Part shown: positions 8,201 through 17,061 of the stretch, piece by piece | Layout: each line of letters opens with the position of its first letter | Numbering within the stretch: the first letter of the stretch is position 1 | Source: GCA-001856825 sp038729485 | Lineage (GTDB): Archaea > Thermoplasmatota > Thermoplasmata > Thermoplasmatales > GCA-001856825 | Assembly: GCA_038729485.1 (NCBI GenBank) | Contig: JAVYRX010000007.1 | Coordinates: forward strand, 1-55,969 | Direction of reading: 5' to 3' | Length of the DNA: 55,969 nt | Program-made: the position numbers and the translations under genes | Notes under the pieces: model-generated | Database searches by the model: none | What the model was told of the DNA's origin: nothing | What the model saw: the letters and a program-made list of their open reading frames with translations, nothing else

Positions 8201-10348
8201 TTTCTGAAATCGGGAACGAAGATAAGATGGTATCACAGGAACGTAGGGGACGAAGATTATGTCGAGTCGGTTAAGAAGGTTATACTATGGTTCCTATGGC
8301 AGAATGGTCCCCTCACCTATAATGAGATAGTGGACAGGATAGGGGAGATACACGAGATAGACGAGGTGCTTGAGAGTCTTTTAGAAAAGAAAATCATAGC
8401 TTCCGGCAGATTCTACCCGAAAAGGGAGAAACAATATATATTAATGGAAGACCTCAGAAAGCTTAGGTCCATTGACGAGGGTGAAATAGGAAGAATTAGG
8501 ATGAATAGAAGCTTCGAGAAGCGGGAAGAAAATTACTTCGATCAATTTCTATTTGCCGTCAATGAAAATGCGTTGAGGGTTAGAGGTTTCCCTGAGGAAC
8601 AGGCTCACGAAGATCACATTGTTTCAGGTTCATTCAGCAGGAACGTGAGGTCCTTTTTTGACGAGAAGTTAGTTCCGTCATTGATTCCACTCAACAGGAC
8701 CGAGGAATTGACTCACGAAGAATCAATGATCCTTAAGTCCATTGAGGAGGGAAAAGTTACTAGGGACGACGTTGAACAAAAAACTCTTGACAAGCTTTTC
8801 AGGAACATGTACGTCGTCAGCAGAAAGGGAAAATTAAAGGTGATAAGGGACGAACCAAGGCAACCTGAAGAAATGCTTGAAGCCTTTATCGGTGCATATG
8901 GCCCGCTGAGTATAGAGGATCTCGTAAGTTTCTTCGGTATATCTGTGTCATCTCATTTGGGGAAACTAAGAGTGAAGAAGATCGTGAGCGGTCACGTAAC
9001 ATACCTGTTTTCCGATATGTCAAGTCATCCTGAAACAGCTATAGTTGACAGAGAAGATCCTGTATTTCTAGTTAATAGAGCGAGGATAGAGGGGGAAATT
9101 GGAGAAGGGATGACATATTTCCTGATAGAAGATGGTTCAGTAAAGCTTGGAGTTGAAACGGGGAGGGAGAACGGCATACTTGAGATATTCGATATAACGG
9201 GAGAATATTCCGGAAATTTCGAACAGGTTATGAAGGTTGTTGGCCAGATATCTGAAGTGGAGAAATTTGATTCCCTTATAATAAGAAGGGTTCCTTTTCC
9301 CCTTCCGGGCGATGCGAAACTCAGGGAGATGGGATACGTTTCTGTAAGGAATTTCCTCCTAAAGGGGTCTTACGTTGAAGATTTATCATTTGATGAGGAG
9401 TATCTCCTGTCTTACCTGCTAGCAAAACATCACCTTGTTACAGGCTTCAGGCATCATGATCCCGTCGAAGCCTTAAGTTCAATTTTAGGATATCGTGGCA
9501 ATTTTGAACTGATGATGAAAAGCGACAGGAGTATAGATCTGGAAAAACTCGTAATGAGCAAACTTGCGGTACAGGGCTATCTGATAGACGGGTCTCCAGG
9601 CTATCTCAGCCTGGACAATATCTCGCTCATATCTGACCTAAAGCGCCACTCTTTAAGCGAGAATGCCAGAAAGCTTTACGAAATAGCCAAGAAATTCCAA
9701 ACATTCTCCAAGGAAACGCTCATAGAAAAATCGTGTTTCACTATAAACCAAACGCTGAATTACGTCAACGAAATGATTAGGAAATGCGTAATTTATAAGG
9801 ATTCCAAGGGGAAGCTGCAGATCACTCCAAACTCTCCAGGGAGAGAGACGGCCCTGAATGCTTTGACTAGGGAATTGGGGATATTCAACGGAAGGATACT
9901 TTTCGCCCTTCTCAACGGAGACGTAAGCATAGATTACATTTCTGACTATCTTGCCATGATGGTCAGCGACGGGAAATTCAAACGGATTCTACCACTTGAA
10001 TCTAGAGATGAGATGATGTACGCCTGGCAGGACGAGGTGTTCGAACCGGTCAAGCCAAATGAAGATATCATTCTGTTCCCAAGAACGCTAGCCACTCAGC
10101 ATATCTCCATGATATTCGGATGGAAAACACAGGGGCGGCTGGTTTTCCTAAAGGATGGCGTGGATCCCATATTCTTCAAGGCCAAAAGAACGGGTTCTAG
10201 GGTAAAAATCGCAACAGAACTCAGAGAGGATACCAAGAAAAGAATTACACGTTACCTTCAGTCATTAAACATAAAGGTTGAAAGGGAGGAAAATGACGAA
10301 GTCACAGAAAAATGGTACGAACAAATGATACCTAAGAAGCACAAATAA
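5252..10348 (+). CDS. lhr: Very large Lhr-family superfamily 2 helicase
   Basis: DNA/RNA helicase of the Lhr family, thought to act in DNA repair or RNA handling. Visible motifs: TAAQKIGIPLI (Q-like), Walker A SPTGTGKT (Lys57), DEIH (176-179), LSATTEP (motif III), TSLELGIDIGSIDLVIQVG (motif V) and GLQRVGRSGHS (motif VI). The helicase core, winged-helix and the Lhr-specific domain occupy roughly the first 850 residues. The remaining 800 or so residues form a long C-terminal extension that looks like repeated winged-helix modules, comparable to the C-terminal domain of bacterial long Lhr. Archaeal Lhr proteins are usually about 850-950 residues, so 1698 is unusual. It stands alone with its own promoter. 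Confidence 0.9.
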   Translation: MIIRDNMEYNLEGFLDPIVLEWFKSKYNEFTAAQKIGIPLIHERKNVLISSPTGTGKTLSGFLVIINELFLLAKQNKLQDKIYCIYISPLKALANDIHRNLEVPLAEIRELAAKKGVNIPRIRVGVRSGDTSQYVRQKMNRIPPHIFITTPESLALSLFSPKFKERFRDVEFIIIDEIHDLASNKRGELLSLLVEFLQYNCRNVTRIGLSATTEPIEEIGKYLIGDDEKGEVHIVEAESNKNLDMRVICPVSDLFSAPQEQVNERTYDIVENLVREHKTTLVFTNTRSGAERVSSKLIERGILDLEAHHSSLSKESRLGVEERLKRGELKCAVSSTSLELGIDIGSIDLVIQVGSPKGIAKGLQRVGRSGHSVFATAKGRIIPMDIDDLIESLVLVKAAREKRLDRIKIPKNSLDVLSQFITGISLDRKWNDREVLDIVRRSYCYRKLDETDFFKVLDYLSGGFEEGNVYAKIWWDRDGHTFGRKKSTRLIYFTNAGTIPEEADYDVFSVDNRHLGSLSEKFVEKLHRGDIFVLGARTYEFMRMRGNKIFIKDASGRKPTVPSWVGEMLPRTFDLSLEVGKFRGELAKRVKEGTVEEFLREQYQADDNSIRSISSYVESQMNFGIPTDNLLLIEGYIDKANQFSVIFHFPYGRRVNDALSRVIAFNISRKFSANSRISLTDDGFMLTFNRRIDISGIVEMIPEIDIKNSLRNAVKSTELFKQRFRHCATRSFMVLRRYRGREVSVARQQLRSEKVLDILFSMDRFPIIEETFREIEDIVMDIDNSEKILLGIREGVIKLQTREYSRYPSPFAFGIISTGISDVVLMEDKTAIIRELQESLLTKMGLEGSSEIDIESLISYQESKLNVNTDTELLEFLKNAGFSDLFSTASFSPMKKAENKDHYLSTVEKLIEEGKIVPVFTGKTTYALPENLGYIASVFRQSSSADLKFDDGDTTNIVARNNSLDPADALIELRKMERSYSAYFLKSGTKIRWYHRNVGDEDYVESVKKVILWFLWQNGPLTYNEIVDRIGEIHEIDEVLESLLEKKIIASGRFYPKREKQYILMEDLRKLRSIDEGEIGRIRMNRSFEKREENYFDQFLFAVNENALRVRGFPEEQAHEDHIVSGSFSRNVRSFFDEKLVPSLIPLNRTEELTHEESMILKSIEEGKVTRDDVEQKTLDKLFRNMYVVSRKGKLKVIRDEPRQPEEMLEAFIGAYGPLSIEDLVSFFGISVSSHLGKLRVKKIVSGHVTYLFSDMSSHPETAIVDREDPVFLVNRARIEGEIGEGMTYFLIEDGSVKLGVETGRENGILEIFDITGEYSGNFEQVMKVVGQISEVEKFDSLIIRRVPFPLPGDAKLREMGYVSVRNFLLKGSYVEDLSFDEEYLLSYLLAKHHLVTGFRHHDPVEALSSILGYRGNFELMMKSDRSIDLEKLVMSKLAVQGYLIDGSPGYLSLDNISLISDLKRHSLSENARKLYEIAKKFQTFSKETLIEKSCFTINQTLNYVNEMIRKCVIYKDSKGKLQITPNSPGRETALNALTRELGIFNGRILFALLNGDVSIDYISDYLAMMVSDGKFKRILPLESRDEMMYAWQDEVFEPVKPNEDIILFPRTLATQHISMIFGWKTQGRLVFLKDGVDPIFFKAKRTGSRVKIATELREDTKKRITRYLQSLNIKVEREENDEVTEKWYEQMIPKKHK

Positions 10349-10496
10349 GCTTTTCCAGCTGATAATCGTGCGTTTATAAAGGAATGCATTCCTACAAAAA
10401 TGAAAAGATAGCCTTAGAACGTAACGATGCGCTCAGATAAAAAATCGAGGAAAAAGGGATCGAAAAATGTGGTTATATCCTAGAAATTTAACTTCT

Positions 10497-11594
10497 TTAA
10501 CGTACTTTGAGGAAAGAAGTATCGTTTCCATATATTTTGTCCAACAATAGATTTATTTTATTGACCACTTCATCGAACGTAGTCCCCTGAATATTTATGT
10601 GACCTACCTTCCTCCTGGGAGAGTCGTTCTCCTTTCCGTACCAGAATATGTTACCGTATTTTACCAGATCGGAGCTCAAATGTGACTTACCAAGAATGTT
10701 TAACATCCCAAAGTACCCGTTGGTCTCAGTAGACCCAAGAGGTAATCCTGCCACTGCCCTTACGTGGTTCTCGAACTGAGATGTCGTTGATGAATTTATC
10801 GTATAATGACCAGAATTGTGAACTCTTGGAGAAAACTCATTTATGGTTGCAATGCCGTCCCTGACAAAAAATTCAATGCCCATAACGCCAATGTAGTTCA
10901 TTGAAAGCGAAAGCCTTTTTCCGAGCTCGCTTTCCCCTGAATCATGAATTGGGCCGTAGTTGTACAGAAGTATGCCATCCTTGTTGACGTTAAACGAGAC
11001 TGGGTAGGTTGAAATTCCATCCTTATTTCTTGCGACTATTATTGAGGATTCGTAGTCAAAATCGATGTATTCTTCGACCACCACTTTATCCTTTATCTTA
11101 TCAATGTTTGCATCATATCTCTCGTTCAGAACGTAGAATTGGCCCTTCCCATCATATCCTCCCTTTACCTTCTTTATAACGGCACGCCAGTTGAACTGAT
11201 CTCTCACCTCTCGTATTGCCTCTTTCCCATTATCCGCTATTACGAATCTGACAACGGGGAAATTGTTCCTGGAAAGGTACTCCTTTTCTCTGTCTCTCTC
11301 TATTTTCATCCATACGCTAGTATAATCAGGAACCAGCTTCTTCCTGTCCGAAGCTAAACGCATTGCGTCTTCATTTCCCTGCTCAAATTCATACGTGATT
11401 ATTGACGATTCTTCAACGAATTCCTTGTATCTGGAATTATCAAAGCATTTCGCATATCTGCAAACACGGTCGTCCATATTTCCAAGTACGTTGAACTCAA
11501 TGCCCAATCCTGCAGATTCGAGCACCATCATCAGGCCGAGCTGTCCGCTCCCTATGATTCCTATTCTCAGATCAGAGGGTAGTTGAGAGAACAT
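10497..11594 (-). CDS. purK: N5-carboxyaminoimidazole ribonucleotide synthase PurK
   Basis: ATP-grasp enzyme of purine synthesis that carboxylates aminoimidazole ribonucleotide with bicarbonate and ATP. The 365-residue protein begins with the dinucleotide-like GIIGSGQLGLMM, has the ATP-grasp segment AVIKKVKGGYDGKGQF, the VVEEYIDFDYESSIIVAR strand and the FVRDGIATINEFSPRVHNSGHYT metal-binding region. Its start overlaps purE by 23 bases, so the two are coupled; PurE uses the product directly. Confidence 0.95.
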   Translation of the reverse strand: MFSQLPSDLRIGIIGSGQLGLMMVLESAGLGIEFNVLGNMDDRVCRYAKCFDNSRYKEFVEESSIITYEFEQGNEDAMRLASDRKKLVPDYTSVWMKIERDREKEYLSRNNFPVVRFVIADNGKEAIREVRDQFNWRAVIKKVKGGYDGKGQFYVLNERYDANIDKIKDKVVVEEYIDFDYESSIIVARNKDGISTYPVSFNVNKDGILLYNYGPIHDSGESELGKRLSLSMNYIGVMGIEFFVRDGIATINEFSPRVHNSGHYTINSSTTSQFENHVRAVAGLPLGSTETNGYFGMLNILGKSHLSSDLVKYGNIFWYGKENDSPRRKVGHINIQGTTFDEVVNKINLLLDKIYGNDTSFLKVR

Positions 11595-12042
11595 CTTCCA
11601 TCATTTTTTCTGCGAATCTTTCAAGTTTCACCCTGAGTTCTTCAGATCCAAGAGAAAGTATCCTTATGGCGAGCAAGGCAGCGTTTTTTGCACCGCCTAT
11701 AGCTACGGTGGCAACCGGAATGCCGTATGGCATCTGAACTATCGACAGGAGGGAATCGATGCCATTTAGGCTCTTGGATGGGATTGGGACCCCTATAACC
11801 GGAATGGTCGTATATGATGAAGTCATTCCAGGAAGGTGAGCTGCGCCGCCTGCCCCTGCTATTATCACTTTTATTCCCCTGCTCCTTCCATTCATTGCAT
11901 ATTCCCTCATAAAATCTGGAGTTCTGTGCGCTGAGATAACCTTCTTCTCGTAATCTACGTTGAACTCGTCCAGAACAGATGCACATTCCTTCATGTACTC
12001 CCAATCATTCTTGCTGCCCATTATAATAGAAACGGATGGCAT
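11572..12042 (-). CDS. purE: N5-carboxyaminoimidazole ribonucleotide mutase PurE (class I)
   Basis: Moves the carboxylate of N5-CAIR to carbon 4 of the imidazole ring in purine synthesis. The 156-residue protein shows the class I signature SIIMGSKNDWEYM, the VISAHRTPDFMREYA motif with the catalytic histidine, and GAGGAAHLPGMTSS. It is the first gene of purE-purK. The TATA-like element ATTAAGTATT lies about 25 bases upstream of the ATG, so the message is probably leaderless. Two direct copies of TGATCAAATAT sit on the start region. Confidence 0.96.
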   Translation of the reverse strand: MPSVSIIMGSKNDWEYMKECASVLDEFNVDYEKKVISAHRTPDFMREYAMNGRSRGIKVIIAGAGGAAHLPGMTSSYTTIPVIGVPIPSKSLNGIDSLLSIVQMPYGIPVATVAIGGAKNAALLAIRILSLGSEELRVKLERFAEKMMEDVLSTTL

Positions 12043-12064
12043 ATTTGATCATGATATTTGATCA
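12041..12064 (-). repeat. Two direct repeats at the purE start (possible operator)
   Basis: On the plus strand ATATTTGATCA occurs at 12041-12051 and again at 12054-12064, a 13-base periodicity. Each copy contains the palindrome TGATCA. The pair covers the purE start codon and the expected transcription start. Position and symmetry suggest a regulator-binding site; no regulator is known. Confidence 0.45.
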
Positions 12065-12148
12065 ATACTTAATCTCTTTTACCCGTTGCGATTTTTCCAA
12101 TCTCTTCTCCGTTAAATCTGCAGTTTTCAAAGTCCGCAATGGCAGCCT

Positions 12149-12505
12149 GTGATTTTGACGGAGACCGAAAAGACAAAAAATATGAATACAGAGAATAACT
12201 CGTCAATTATGGTAAGTAAAGATGAAGTACTTGAGGTACTGAAGACAGTTAGCGACCCGGAGATAGGCGTGGATATAGTGAATCTGGGTCTCATATATCA
12301 GCTAGATATTGAGGACGATAAGGTTAACATAAGAATGACTATGACAGCCCCCAGCTGTCCAGTAACAGATTGGATACTCGTTGAAGCTCAAAGAAGGGTT
12401 GAGGAAATACCAGGGGTAAAAGAATGCAACATAGAGCTTGTCTGGGACCCACCATGGACCCTCGACATGATATCAGACGAAGCTAGAAAAATGTTGAATA
12501 TGTGA
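12149..12505 (+). CDS. MIP18/SufT-type iron-sulfur cluster assembly factor (DUF59)
   Basis: Small DUF59 protein of the SufT/PaaD/MIP18 group, involved in building or delivering iron-sulfur clusters. The diagnostic parts are VLEVLKTVSDPEIGVDIVNL, LGLIYQLDI and MTAPSCPVTDWI with the conserved cysteine. The track start is GTG at 12149 (118 residues); the conserved domain begins only near MVSKDEVLE (ATG 12209), so the first 20 residues may be untranslated or a variable tail. An ATG at 12182 is a third option. It is a single gene between the divergent purE and the convergent dnaG. Confidence 0.9.
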   Translation: MILTETEKTKNMNTENNSSIMVSKDEVLEVLKTVSDPEIGVDIVNLGLIYQLDIEDDKVNIRMTMTAPSCPVTDWILVEAQRRVEEIPGVKECNIELVWDPPWTLDMISDEARKMLNM

Positions 12506-12522
12506 CTTCGCATCCTGTGAAT

Positions 12523-13791
12523 CTAGTTTCTCCCGAACTCTTTCGTAATTATTTTAATGTCGGCGGGCCTTTTTGCGATGGCCCCCTGCTTTATACCATA
12601 TATTTCTCTTACCCCGTTTCCATAGGCTTTATCTAGCAATCTTTGAGATACGATTCCTCCAGTTACAATCTTTGAGTAGCTCTTGTCAACTGTATCAAAT
12701 TTTTCTATGACGTCACTCAAAGGAAGTTTTCCGATGAGCTTCCATGACTCATCATAGAATCTCACTTCCTTTTCCTGGGATGCTTCTTCAAGTATTTTAA
12801 CGTAAGGCTTCTCCGGCTTGCTTTCCTTTGTCTTTTCTACCGTTTCTGTTTTCATGTTTTGGGCCGAAACAGATGCTGCATGGTTGTTCCCATTTCCTTC
12901 CACGGCTACATTTCTCTCCGAGGTTTCGTTCTTAATATTGAGTGTCTTAAGTTCTTCCCGCATTCCGTGAGACGCGAGGTACTGATCTACCGGCATTTTA
13001 TCCCTCAGCGCTTTGACTACCTGTTTGTAAGTTAGTTCCTCCACCTCAAAACCTGCTGGCGCCCGGGCAACAAAATCAACGTCTGCCACCTGTAAAAGTT
13101 CCTTGAGGATGAGATCTCCTCCCCTGTCCCCGTCCAGGAACGCTGTTGTAGTTTTTTGTTTTGTAAGCTCCGATATTGTTTTAGAAATATTGGTGCCTTC
13201 AACTGCTATCGTGTTTTTGATGCCGTATTTAAGGAGATTCAAGACATCGTTTCTTCCTTCAACCACGATTATGGACTCGCTCGAACTGACGTTGGGTCCA
13301 CCTGGAAGCTTGTCCGTACCATAGGTAGTTATCTCTGCATTTTCAACCTTGCTTCTGACTTCTTGGACGAGGTCCTCACCAAGGCTTTTGTTGTTTTCCA
13401 GCATCTTCTCAAGGATTTCCCTTGCCCTTCCGACAACTTTCTCTCTCTTTGCGGCTCTGACGTCTTCTACGTCTATCACGTCAACCTTAGCCTTGCACGG
13501 TCCGATACGATCTATGGTTTCAAGACTCGCCGCTAATATGCTTGTCTCTACCTGGTCAACCCCTGAAGGTATGTATACAATCCCTTCGGATTTTCCGTTC
13601 TTTGAATCGATGTCAACCTCTATTCTTCCGATTTTTCCTGATTTCTGCAGATCTCTAAGATCTAGTGCATCACCCAGCAATCCCTCTGTTTGGCCAAAAA
13701 TAGCCCCTACTACGTCGGGTTTTTCTACTATCCCGTCGGTGACTATCTTTACCTTGATGAGATACTTCGTGATATTTGGATCTATATTCAT
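12523..13791 (-). CDS. dnaG: Archaeal DnaG primase-like protein
   Basis: Archaeal DnaG, a Toprim protein found with the archaeal exosome and able to make primers in vitro. The 422-residue protein has the archaeal N-terminal domain (TKYLIKVKIVTDGIVEKPDV, GAIFGQTEGLLGDALDLRDL) and a Toprim domain with IIVVEGRNDVLNLLKYG (catalytic Glu), TAFLDGDRGG (DxD-type acidic pair) and VDFVARAPAGFEVEEL. A poorly conserved linker rich in Asn, Glu and Lys separates it from a C-terminal domain. ATG is preceded by GGTGAT with a five-base spacer. It is divergent from psmB. Confidence 0.95.
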   Translation of the reverse strand: MNIDPNITKYLIKVKIVTDGIVEKPDVVGAIFGQTEGLLGDALDLRDLQKSGKIGRIEVDIDSKNGKSEGIVYIPSGVDQVETSILAASLETIDRIGPCKAKVDVIDVEDVRAAKREKVVGRAREILEKMLENNKSLGEDLVQEVRSKVENAEITTYGTDKLPGGPNVSSSESIIVVEGRNDVLNLLKYGIKNTIAVEGTNISKTISELTKQKTTTAFLDGDRGGDLILKELLQVADVDFVARAPAGFEVEELTYKQVVKALRDKMPVDQYLASHGMREELKTLNIKNETSERNVAVEGNGNNHAASVSAQNMKTETVEKTKESKPEKPYVKILEEASQEKEVRFYDESWKLIGKLPLSDVIEKFDTVDKSYSKIVTGGIVSQRLLDKAYGNGVREIYGIKQGAIAKRPADIKIITKEFGRN

Positions 13792-13956
13792 TTTGTATCA
13801 CCTTATTTATATCGTGAAAGTAATATTTACTAACCCTCACGGCAAGTTTATAGAAGAGAGTAATATAATATTATCGCATCGCCAATAGCTAAGAAAGTCA
13901 AGAAAAGTTAAATAAAGCGAGAGCATAGTCCAATAGGTTTTGAAAAGGTGCTTATC

Positions 13957-14583
13957 ATGGAGGAACTTAAGACTGGAACTACGACCTTGGCAATGGTTGT
14001 AAAAGGCAGCGTCGTCATAGCTGCAGACAGGAGGGTTACTGCAGGCTATATGGTGGCGCACAAGGTAGGGAAAAAGGTCTACAAGGTTGACGATTTCATA
14101 GGGATGACCACTGCAGGTCTGGTTGGAGACCTACAGACTCTGGTTAGATACATGAAAGCTGAGGCGGAACTATATAAATACAGAAAGGGAACACGCATAA
14201 CAGTATCGGGTCTTGCCACGCTCCTAGCAAACATGCTGAATCAGACGAAATTCGCCCCTTTTTATGTTCAGATCATAATAGCTGGCATAGATAGCTCTCC
14301 TCACATATTTTCTGTAGACGAGGCTGGAGGTTCTGTAGAGGACAAGTACGTTAGCACCGGCTCCGGCTCTCCCTTCGTTTATGGAGTGCTTGAAGACGGT
14401 TATAAGGAAAGCCTCTCGATCGACGAAGGTATCGATCTTGCCATAAGGGCTATATCCACATCCCTTCAGAGGGACGCAGCGACCGGAAACGGGATAGACA
14501 TAGTGACCATAACGCCCGATTCTGGTTATTTAGAGATGGCTGAGGAGGACGTTCAGAAGAGGATTAAAAAGATAAAACTTTGA
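13957..14583 (+). CDS. psmB: Proteasome beta subunit
   Basis: Catalytic beta subunit of the archaeal 20S proteasome. A seven-residue propeptide (MEELKTG) is followed by TTTLAMV, whose first threonine becomes the N-terminal nucleophile after self-cleavage. Other active-site parts are ADRRVT and the catalytic lysine of GYMVAHKVGKKVYK, and the STGSGSPFVYGVLE motif. The sequence is close to Thermoplasma acidophilum beta in recall. ATG 13957 is preferred to GTG 13948 because GGTG lies just upstream. No alpha subunit gene is in the window. Confidence 0.97.
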   Translation: MEELKTGTTTLAMVVKGSVVIAADRRVTAGYMVAHKVGKKVYKVDDFIGMTTAGLVGDLQTLVRYMKAEAELYKYRKGTRITVSGLATLLANMLNQTKFAPFYVQIIIAGIDSSPHIFSVDEAGGSVEDKYVSTGSGSPFVYGVLEDGYKESLSIDEGIDLAIRAISTSLQRDAATGNGIDIVTITPDSGYLEMAEEDVQKRIKKIKL

Positions 14584-14595
14584 TAATTTTAATTA

Positions 14596-14602
14596 TTTTT
14601 TT
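14596..14602 (+). terminator. Oligo-T terminator after psmB
   Basis: A run of seven T lies 13 bases after the psmB stop codon, inside an AT-rich spacer. U-rich tracts are the archaeal intrinsic and FttA-assisted termination signal. Confidence 0.45.
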
Positions 14603-14624
14603 GAAATTTTAAGAGGAATTTTTA

Positions 14625-16547
14625 ATGAAATATGAAGAAATCATATCTATAACAAGGGAGAACATAGAAAAGATATTCCCTGATTTGGAGTACACCACTT
14701 TGGATATGGAAGGGGCCAACGTTGTTTTGTACTCAAAGGAGAACTATCGTTTCTTGGAAGACCCAGAGAAGATAAAGAAATTGGCCCAAGCCATAAGAAA
14801 AAGGGTCATTGTTAGGCCGGATCCTTCCGTCCTGATGGATGAGAAAGAGGCGGAAGATAAGATCAGGGCAATAATCCCAAAGGATATTTCAATATCAGAC
14901 ATCTATTTCGAGCACGAAACTGGCGAAGTGCTTATAGAGGTTGACGATCCGGAGAGGATTCAATCCTACAATTCCCAGATAACTGGTTCAATAAGGAAAG
15001 AGGTAATGTGGGCGCCGAGGGTCATCAGGACGCCTCCGATAAGAAGCGCAACGATAAGGATGGTAAGAGAGTTCCTGAAATCTGAATCTGAAGAAAGGAA
15101 GAAGTTCCTGAAGAATCTCGCGAAAAGGATATCCAGAGACCCTCTTCCAGGGGAAAACTACGTTAGGTTGACAGCTTTAGGGGGTTGGAGAGAGGTTGGC
15201 CGATCATCAACGCTTCTCATGACGAAGAACTCCAAGATCATGATAGATTGCGGTCTGGATCCAGCAGCTATAGATACTGACGATCCTGCCAGTGGAGCTC
15301 CTTACCTTAATGCACCTGAAATATGGCCGTTAAACTCCATAGACGGAGTCGTCCTAACTCATTCCCACATGGATCACGGGGGATTCCTTCCATACCTGTA
15401 CAGCATAGGGTATGCCGGGCCAGTTTACCTGACTGCCCCAACACGTGATCTCCTACTCCTTCTTCTCATGGATTACGTGAAACTCGGCCTATCTGAAAAT
15501 AGGCGTGTCCCGTACAAGATGGAAGACGTGAGAAGCCTGATAAGGCACACTGTGACTCTCAACTACAACGAGACGACTGACATCGCACCAGATGTAAGGG
15601 TTACGCTTAGAAATGCGGGTCACATTCTGGGGTCATCAATAGTTCATTTTCACATAGGAGAGGGCTTCTACAACCTTCTGATGTCGGGAGACATAAAGTA
15701 TACCAACTCTTGGCTTTTCAATGCTGCTGACACTAGGCTTCCCAGGGTTGAAACGTTCGTTTCAGAGAGTACCTACGGGGGCAAGAACGATTTCCAGCCG
15801 TCAAGGCAGGAAGCAGGAGAAAGGCTTGCCCAGATAGTCAGACTCGCAGCAGAGAAAAAGGGGAAAGTAATAGTCCCGGTATTTGCAGTAGGAAGGAGCC
15901 AGGAAGTTATGCTCGTGCTTGAGGAAAAGGCTAGATTAGGAGAGATCCCAAAGGTTCCGGTGTACCTCGACGGCATGATATACGAAGCGACAAGCATACA
16001 CACTGCTTATCCGGAATTCCTAAATTCAAATCTTAAGGACTTGATCACCAGAAAGAAGGAAAATCCATTTCTATCTGACATATTTCAAAGGGTTGATGCG
16101 CCGGAGACCAGAGAGGAGATCATAAGCGACGTTGGCCCTCTTGTCGTTCTGGCTACTTCAGGCATGATGAACGGTGGTCCTGTTATCGAATATTTTGTTA
16201 ACTGGGCTGATGATCCTAGGAATTTCCTGGTATTTGTCGGTTACCAGGCTGAAGGAACTCTCGGCAGAAGGATCCTATCGGGCAGTAAAAAGATAAGTGT
16301 CAGGAGAAACGAAGGGTTAATGGAAGTGGAAATAGGACTGACAGTTGAAAGCGTCGACGGGTTTTCAGGTCACTCAGACAGGAGACAGCTTATGAGATAC
16401 GTTGAAGCTCTCGAATACAAGCCGAAGAGGATACTAATAAATCACGGAGATTCGAACAAGGCAGTCGAATTCTCAAAGGCAGTTTCCATGAAATTTGGCG
16501 TTGAGAGCTATGCGCCTTATGACCTTGAAACTGTAAGATTGAGGTAA
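14625..16547 (+). CDS. fttA: Transcription termination factor FttA (aCPSF1), beta-CASP ribonuclease
   Basis: Archaeal homologue of eukaryotic CPSF73 that cleaves nascent RNA and ends transcription. The 640-residue protein has two N-terminal KH-type domains (about 1-170), a metallo-beta-lactamase domain with VLTHSHMDHGGFLPY (HxHxDH at 246-251), and a beta-CASP domain with VPVFAVGRSQEVML and VDGFSGHSDRRQLM. The zinc-binding histidines in NAGHILGSS and NHGDSNKA are present. Length and domain order match the family. The gene lies 41 bases after psmB. Confidence 0.97.
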   Translation: MKYEEIISITRENIEKIFPDLEYTTLDMEGANVVLYSKENYRFLEDPEKIKKLAQAIRKRVIVRPDPSVLMDEKEAEDKIRAIIPKDISISDIYFEHETGEVLIEVDDPERIQSYNSQITGSIRKEVMWAPRVIRTPPIRSATIRMVREFLKSESEERKKFLKNLAKRISRDPLPGENYVRLTALGGWREVGRSSTLLMTKNSKIMIDCGLDPAAIDTDDPASGAPYLNAPEIWPLNSIDGVVLTHSHMDHGGFLPYLYSIGYAGPVYLTAPTRDLLLLLLMDYVKLGLSENRRVPYKMEDVRSLIRHTVTLNYNETTDIAPDVRVTLRNAGHILGSSIVHFHIGEGFYNLLMSGDIKYTNSWLFNAADTRLPRVETFVSESTYGGKNDFQPSRQEAGERLAQIVRLAAEKKGKVIVPVFAVGRSQEVMLVLEEKARLGEIPKVPVYLDGMIYEATSIHTAYPEFLNSNLKDLITRKKENPFLSDIFQRVDAPETREEIISDVGPLVVLATSGMMNGGPVIEYFVNWADDPRNFLVFVGYQAEGTLGRRILSGSKKISVRRNEGLMEVEIGLTVESVDGFSGHSDRRQLMRYVEALEYKPKRILINHGDSNKAVEFSKAVSMKFGVESYAPYDLETVRLR

Positions 16548-16603
16548 GAACGAAAAGGAATTTTAAATATGACTTTCATATAGGGTTCAGGAAGGATGTA
16601 GCG

Positions 16604-17050
16604 ATGGTCAACTTAAAGGACGTTCCACCGGAAATGTTGATAAAGGAGGTTTCCTCCAAGCTCAAGGGAGAAGTAAAGGAACCCTCGTGGGTCAAAGAGG
16701 TGAAGACAGGCCAGCATAAGGAAAGAGGACCTGTTGATCCCGACTGGTACTTCGTAAGGACAGCCTCCGTGTTAAGAAAGATTGCGTTAAATTCCCCAAT
16801 AGGTGTAGAAAGGCTGTCTTCGGAGTATGGGGGAAAGATAGACAGAGGCTCAGCAAGATATCACGCCAGCAGGGGATCGCGCAAGATCATCAGGAGCATT
16901 ACGCAGGAGCTTGAACGACTGGGATATATTTCTAAAAGCAATAAAGGAAGATCTATATCCCCAGCGGGTATGAAGATGTTAATATCAGTGGCTAAAGAGA
17001 TAGCACCAAAATTGAAGGAAAATATTCCTGCAATTGAAAAGTATATTTAA
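16604..17050 (+). CDS. rps19e: Ribosomal protein eS19
   Basis: Small-subunit protein eS19, shared by archaea and eukaryotes. The 148-residue protein shows WVKEVKTGQHKERGPVDPDW, YFVRTASVLRKIALNSPIGV and the SSEYGGKIDRG-ARYHASRGSRKI segment typical of the family. It begins a tight plus-strand cluster eS19-PDCD5-eL39-eL31-aIF6 that is conserved in many archaea; spacing to the next gene is about 11 bases. Confidence 0.97.
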   Translation: MVNLKDVPPEMLIKEVSSKLKGEVKEPSWVKEVKTGQHKERGPVDPDWYFVRTASVLRKIALNSPIGVERLSSEYGGKIDRGSARYHASRGSRKIIRSITQELERLGYISKSNKGRSISPAGMKMLISVAKEIAPKLKENIPAIEKYI

Positions 17051-17061
17051 GGGTGGTGGAG

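Noticed and set aside
13349..13888. Plus-strand ORF of 179 codons opposite dnaG
   Set aside because: Antisense shadow of the conserved dnaG gene; Ser/Thr-rich low-complexity translation.
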